Both the position numbers and the translations under genes were made by a program. A DNA stretch of 5,404 bases from Alphaproteobacteria bacterium (lineage in GTDB: Bacteria; Pseudomonadota; Alphaproteobacteria; Micavibrionales; Micavibrionaceae), in contig JAJFGT010000019.1 in assembly GCA_021776015.1 (NCBI GenBank), positions 1 to 5,404 on the forward strand. The letters are read 5' to 3'. Numbering within the stretch: the first letter of the stretch is position 1; each line of letters begins with the position of its first letter. The notes below the pieces were generated by a model. The model saw nothing but the letters and a program-made list of their open reading frames with translations. It searched no databases and was not told the origin of the DNA. Shown piece by piece: positions 5,056 through 5,404 of this stretch.

Positions 5056-5404
5056 CTATTTCTTCAGATCATAATACCATTCTACCTGAGCTGGTTTTGG
5101 GGCACCAAAAGTGGATAAATTATCACGGCTTCTCACACGAATAAGCTCTCCCGATTTTAATTGATAGCAACTATAAGGAAACTCATTGACAGGACCTTCT
5201 TGTGAGTCAATATACTTTCGTGAATCGACATACAGACAATGATTTCCATTTGCTACACTTAAAAAGTTTTTGACTAAAGATTCCCATGCTTTTTGAGGGG
5301 TCTTTCCTAATCCTGTGATATATTGTTTATCAAGAAAACCTGTATCAAAATTTTCTAATGTTGTTGTATAAATATCCCTCCCCTTAGCATGAGGCTGAGC
5401 AAAA
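5056..5404 (-). CDS. Unrecognised protein, C-terminal 115 residues
   Basis: An open minus-strand frame enters from the right edge and ends at a TAG (complement of 5056-5058). It has no stop over 115 codons and no internal Met, so the start is outside the window. Coding character is supported by amino-acid composition typical of a soluble globular protein: WESLVKNFL, NHCLYVDSRKY, FPYSCYQLKSGELIRVRSR, and the end QVEWYYDLKK. I recognise no catalytic motif, membrane segment or repeat. The two cysteines (fragment residues 56 and 79) lie in NHCLYVD and YSCYQL, and the pattern of aromatic and beta-forming residues suggests a small beta-rich domain, perhaps exported. No signal peptide can be judged without the N-terminus. 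It lies 104 bp upstream of mscS on the same strand. Confidence 0.8.
   Translation of the reverse strand, partial: FAQPHAKGRDIYTTTLENFDTGFLDKQYITGLGKTPQKAWESLVKNFLSVANGNHCLYVDSRKYIDSQEGPVNEFPYSCYQLKSGELIRVRSRDNLSTFGAPKPAQVEWYYDLKK

Overview
This 5.4-kb window looks like chromosomal DNA from an AT-rich alphaproteobacterium (GC content roughly 35-40% by eye). The best lineage marker is the gene at 2229-2564. It encodes a DUF1476-type protein, the zeta inhibitor subunit of the F1Fo ATP synthase, a family essentially confined to Alphaproteobacteria. The purine genes beside it fit, because alphaproteobacteria commonly keep this gene next to purC, purS and purQ. The short spacers and low GC would suit a reduced or host-associated genome, but that is only an impression. 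I see no insertion sequence, phage gene, CRISPR array, tRNA or rRNA.

Layout from left to right. (1) 1-204, plus strand: the 3' end of an ErpA/IscA-type iron-sulfur carrier gene, whose last 26 bp are perfectly tandemly duplicated (181-232). (2) 250-2128, minus strand: a tight three-gene unit, purC, purS and then an unrecognised polytopic membrane protein, with gaps of 14 and 17 bp. (3) 2129-2228: a 100-bp divergent control region with a 20-bp near-perfect palindrome overlapping a candidate promoter. (4) 2229-3258, plus strand: the ATP synthase zeta subunit gene and purQ, 4 bp apart. (5) 3358-4086, plus strand: an unrecognised protein with one N-terminal membrane anchor, a TTG start and a Lys-rich tail. 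(6) 4124-4951, minus strand: a small mechanosensitive channel of the MscS family, convergent with gene 5 and sharing a hairpin terminator with it. (7) 5056-5404, minus strand: the 3' part of an unrecognised gene that runs off the right edge.

How the genes work together: PurS and PurQ are two of the three components of FGAM synthase (PurS-PurQ-PurL), and PurC acts two steps later in de novo purine synthesis. Here purS and purQ lie on opposite strands, reading away from a shared control region, instead of in the usual collinear purC-purS-purQ order. purQ is coupled to an inhibitor of ATP synthase, and purS to a membrane protein of unknown role. purL is not in the window. No wholly new system is obvious. 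The best leads are the membrane protein in the purine unit, the palindrome in the divergent region, the unusual ErpA end, and the Lys-rich coding tail that doubles as the T-tract of a terminator on the other strand.
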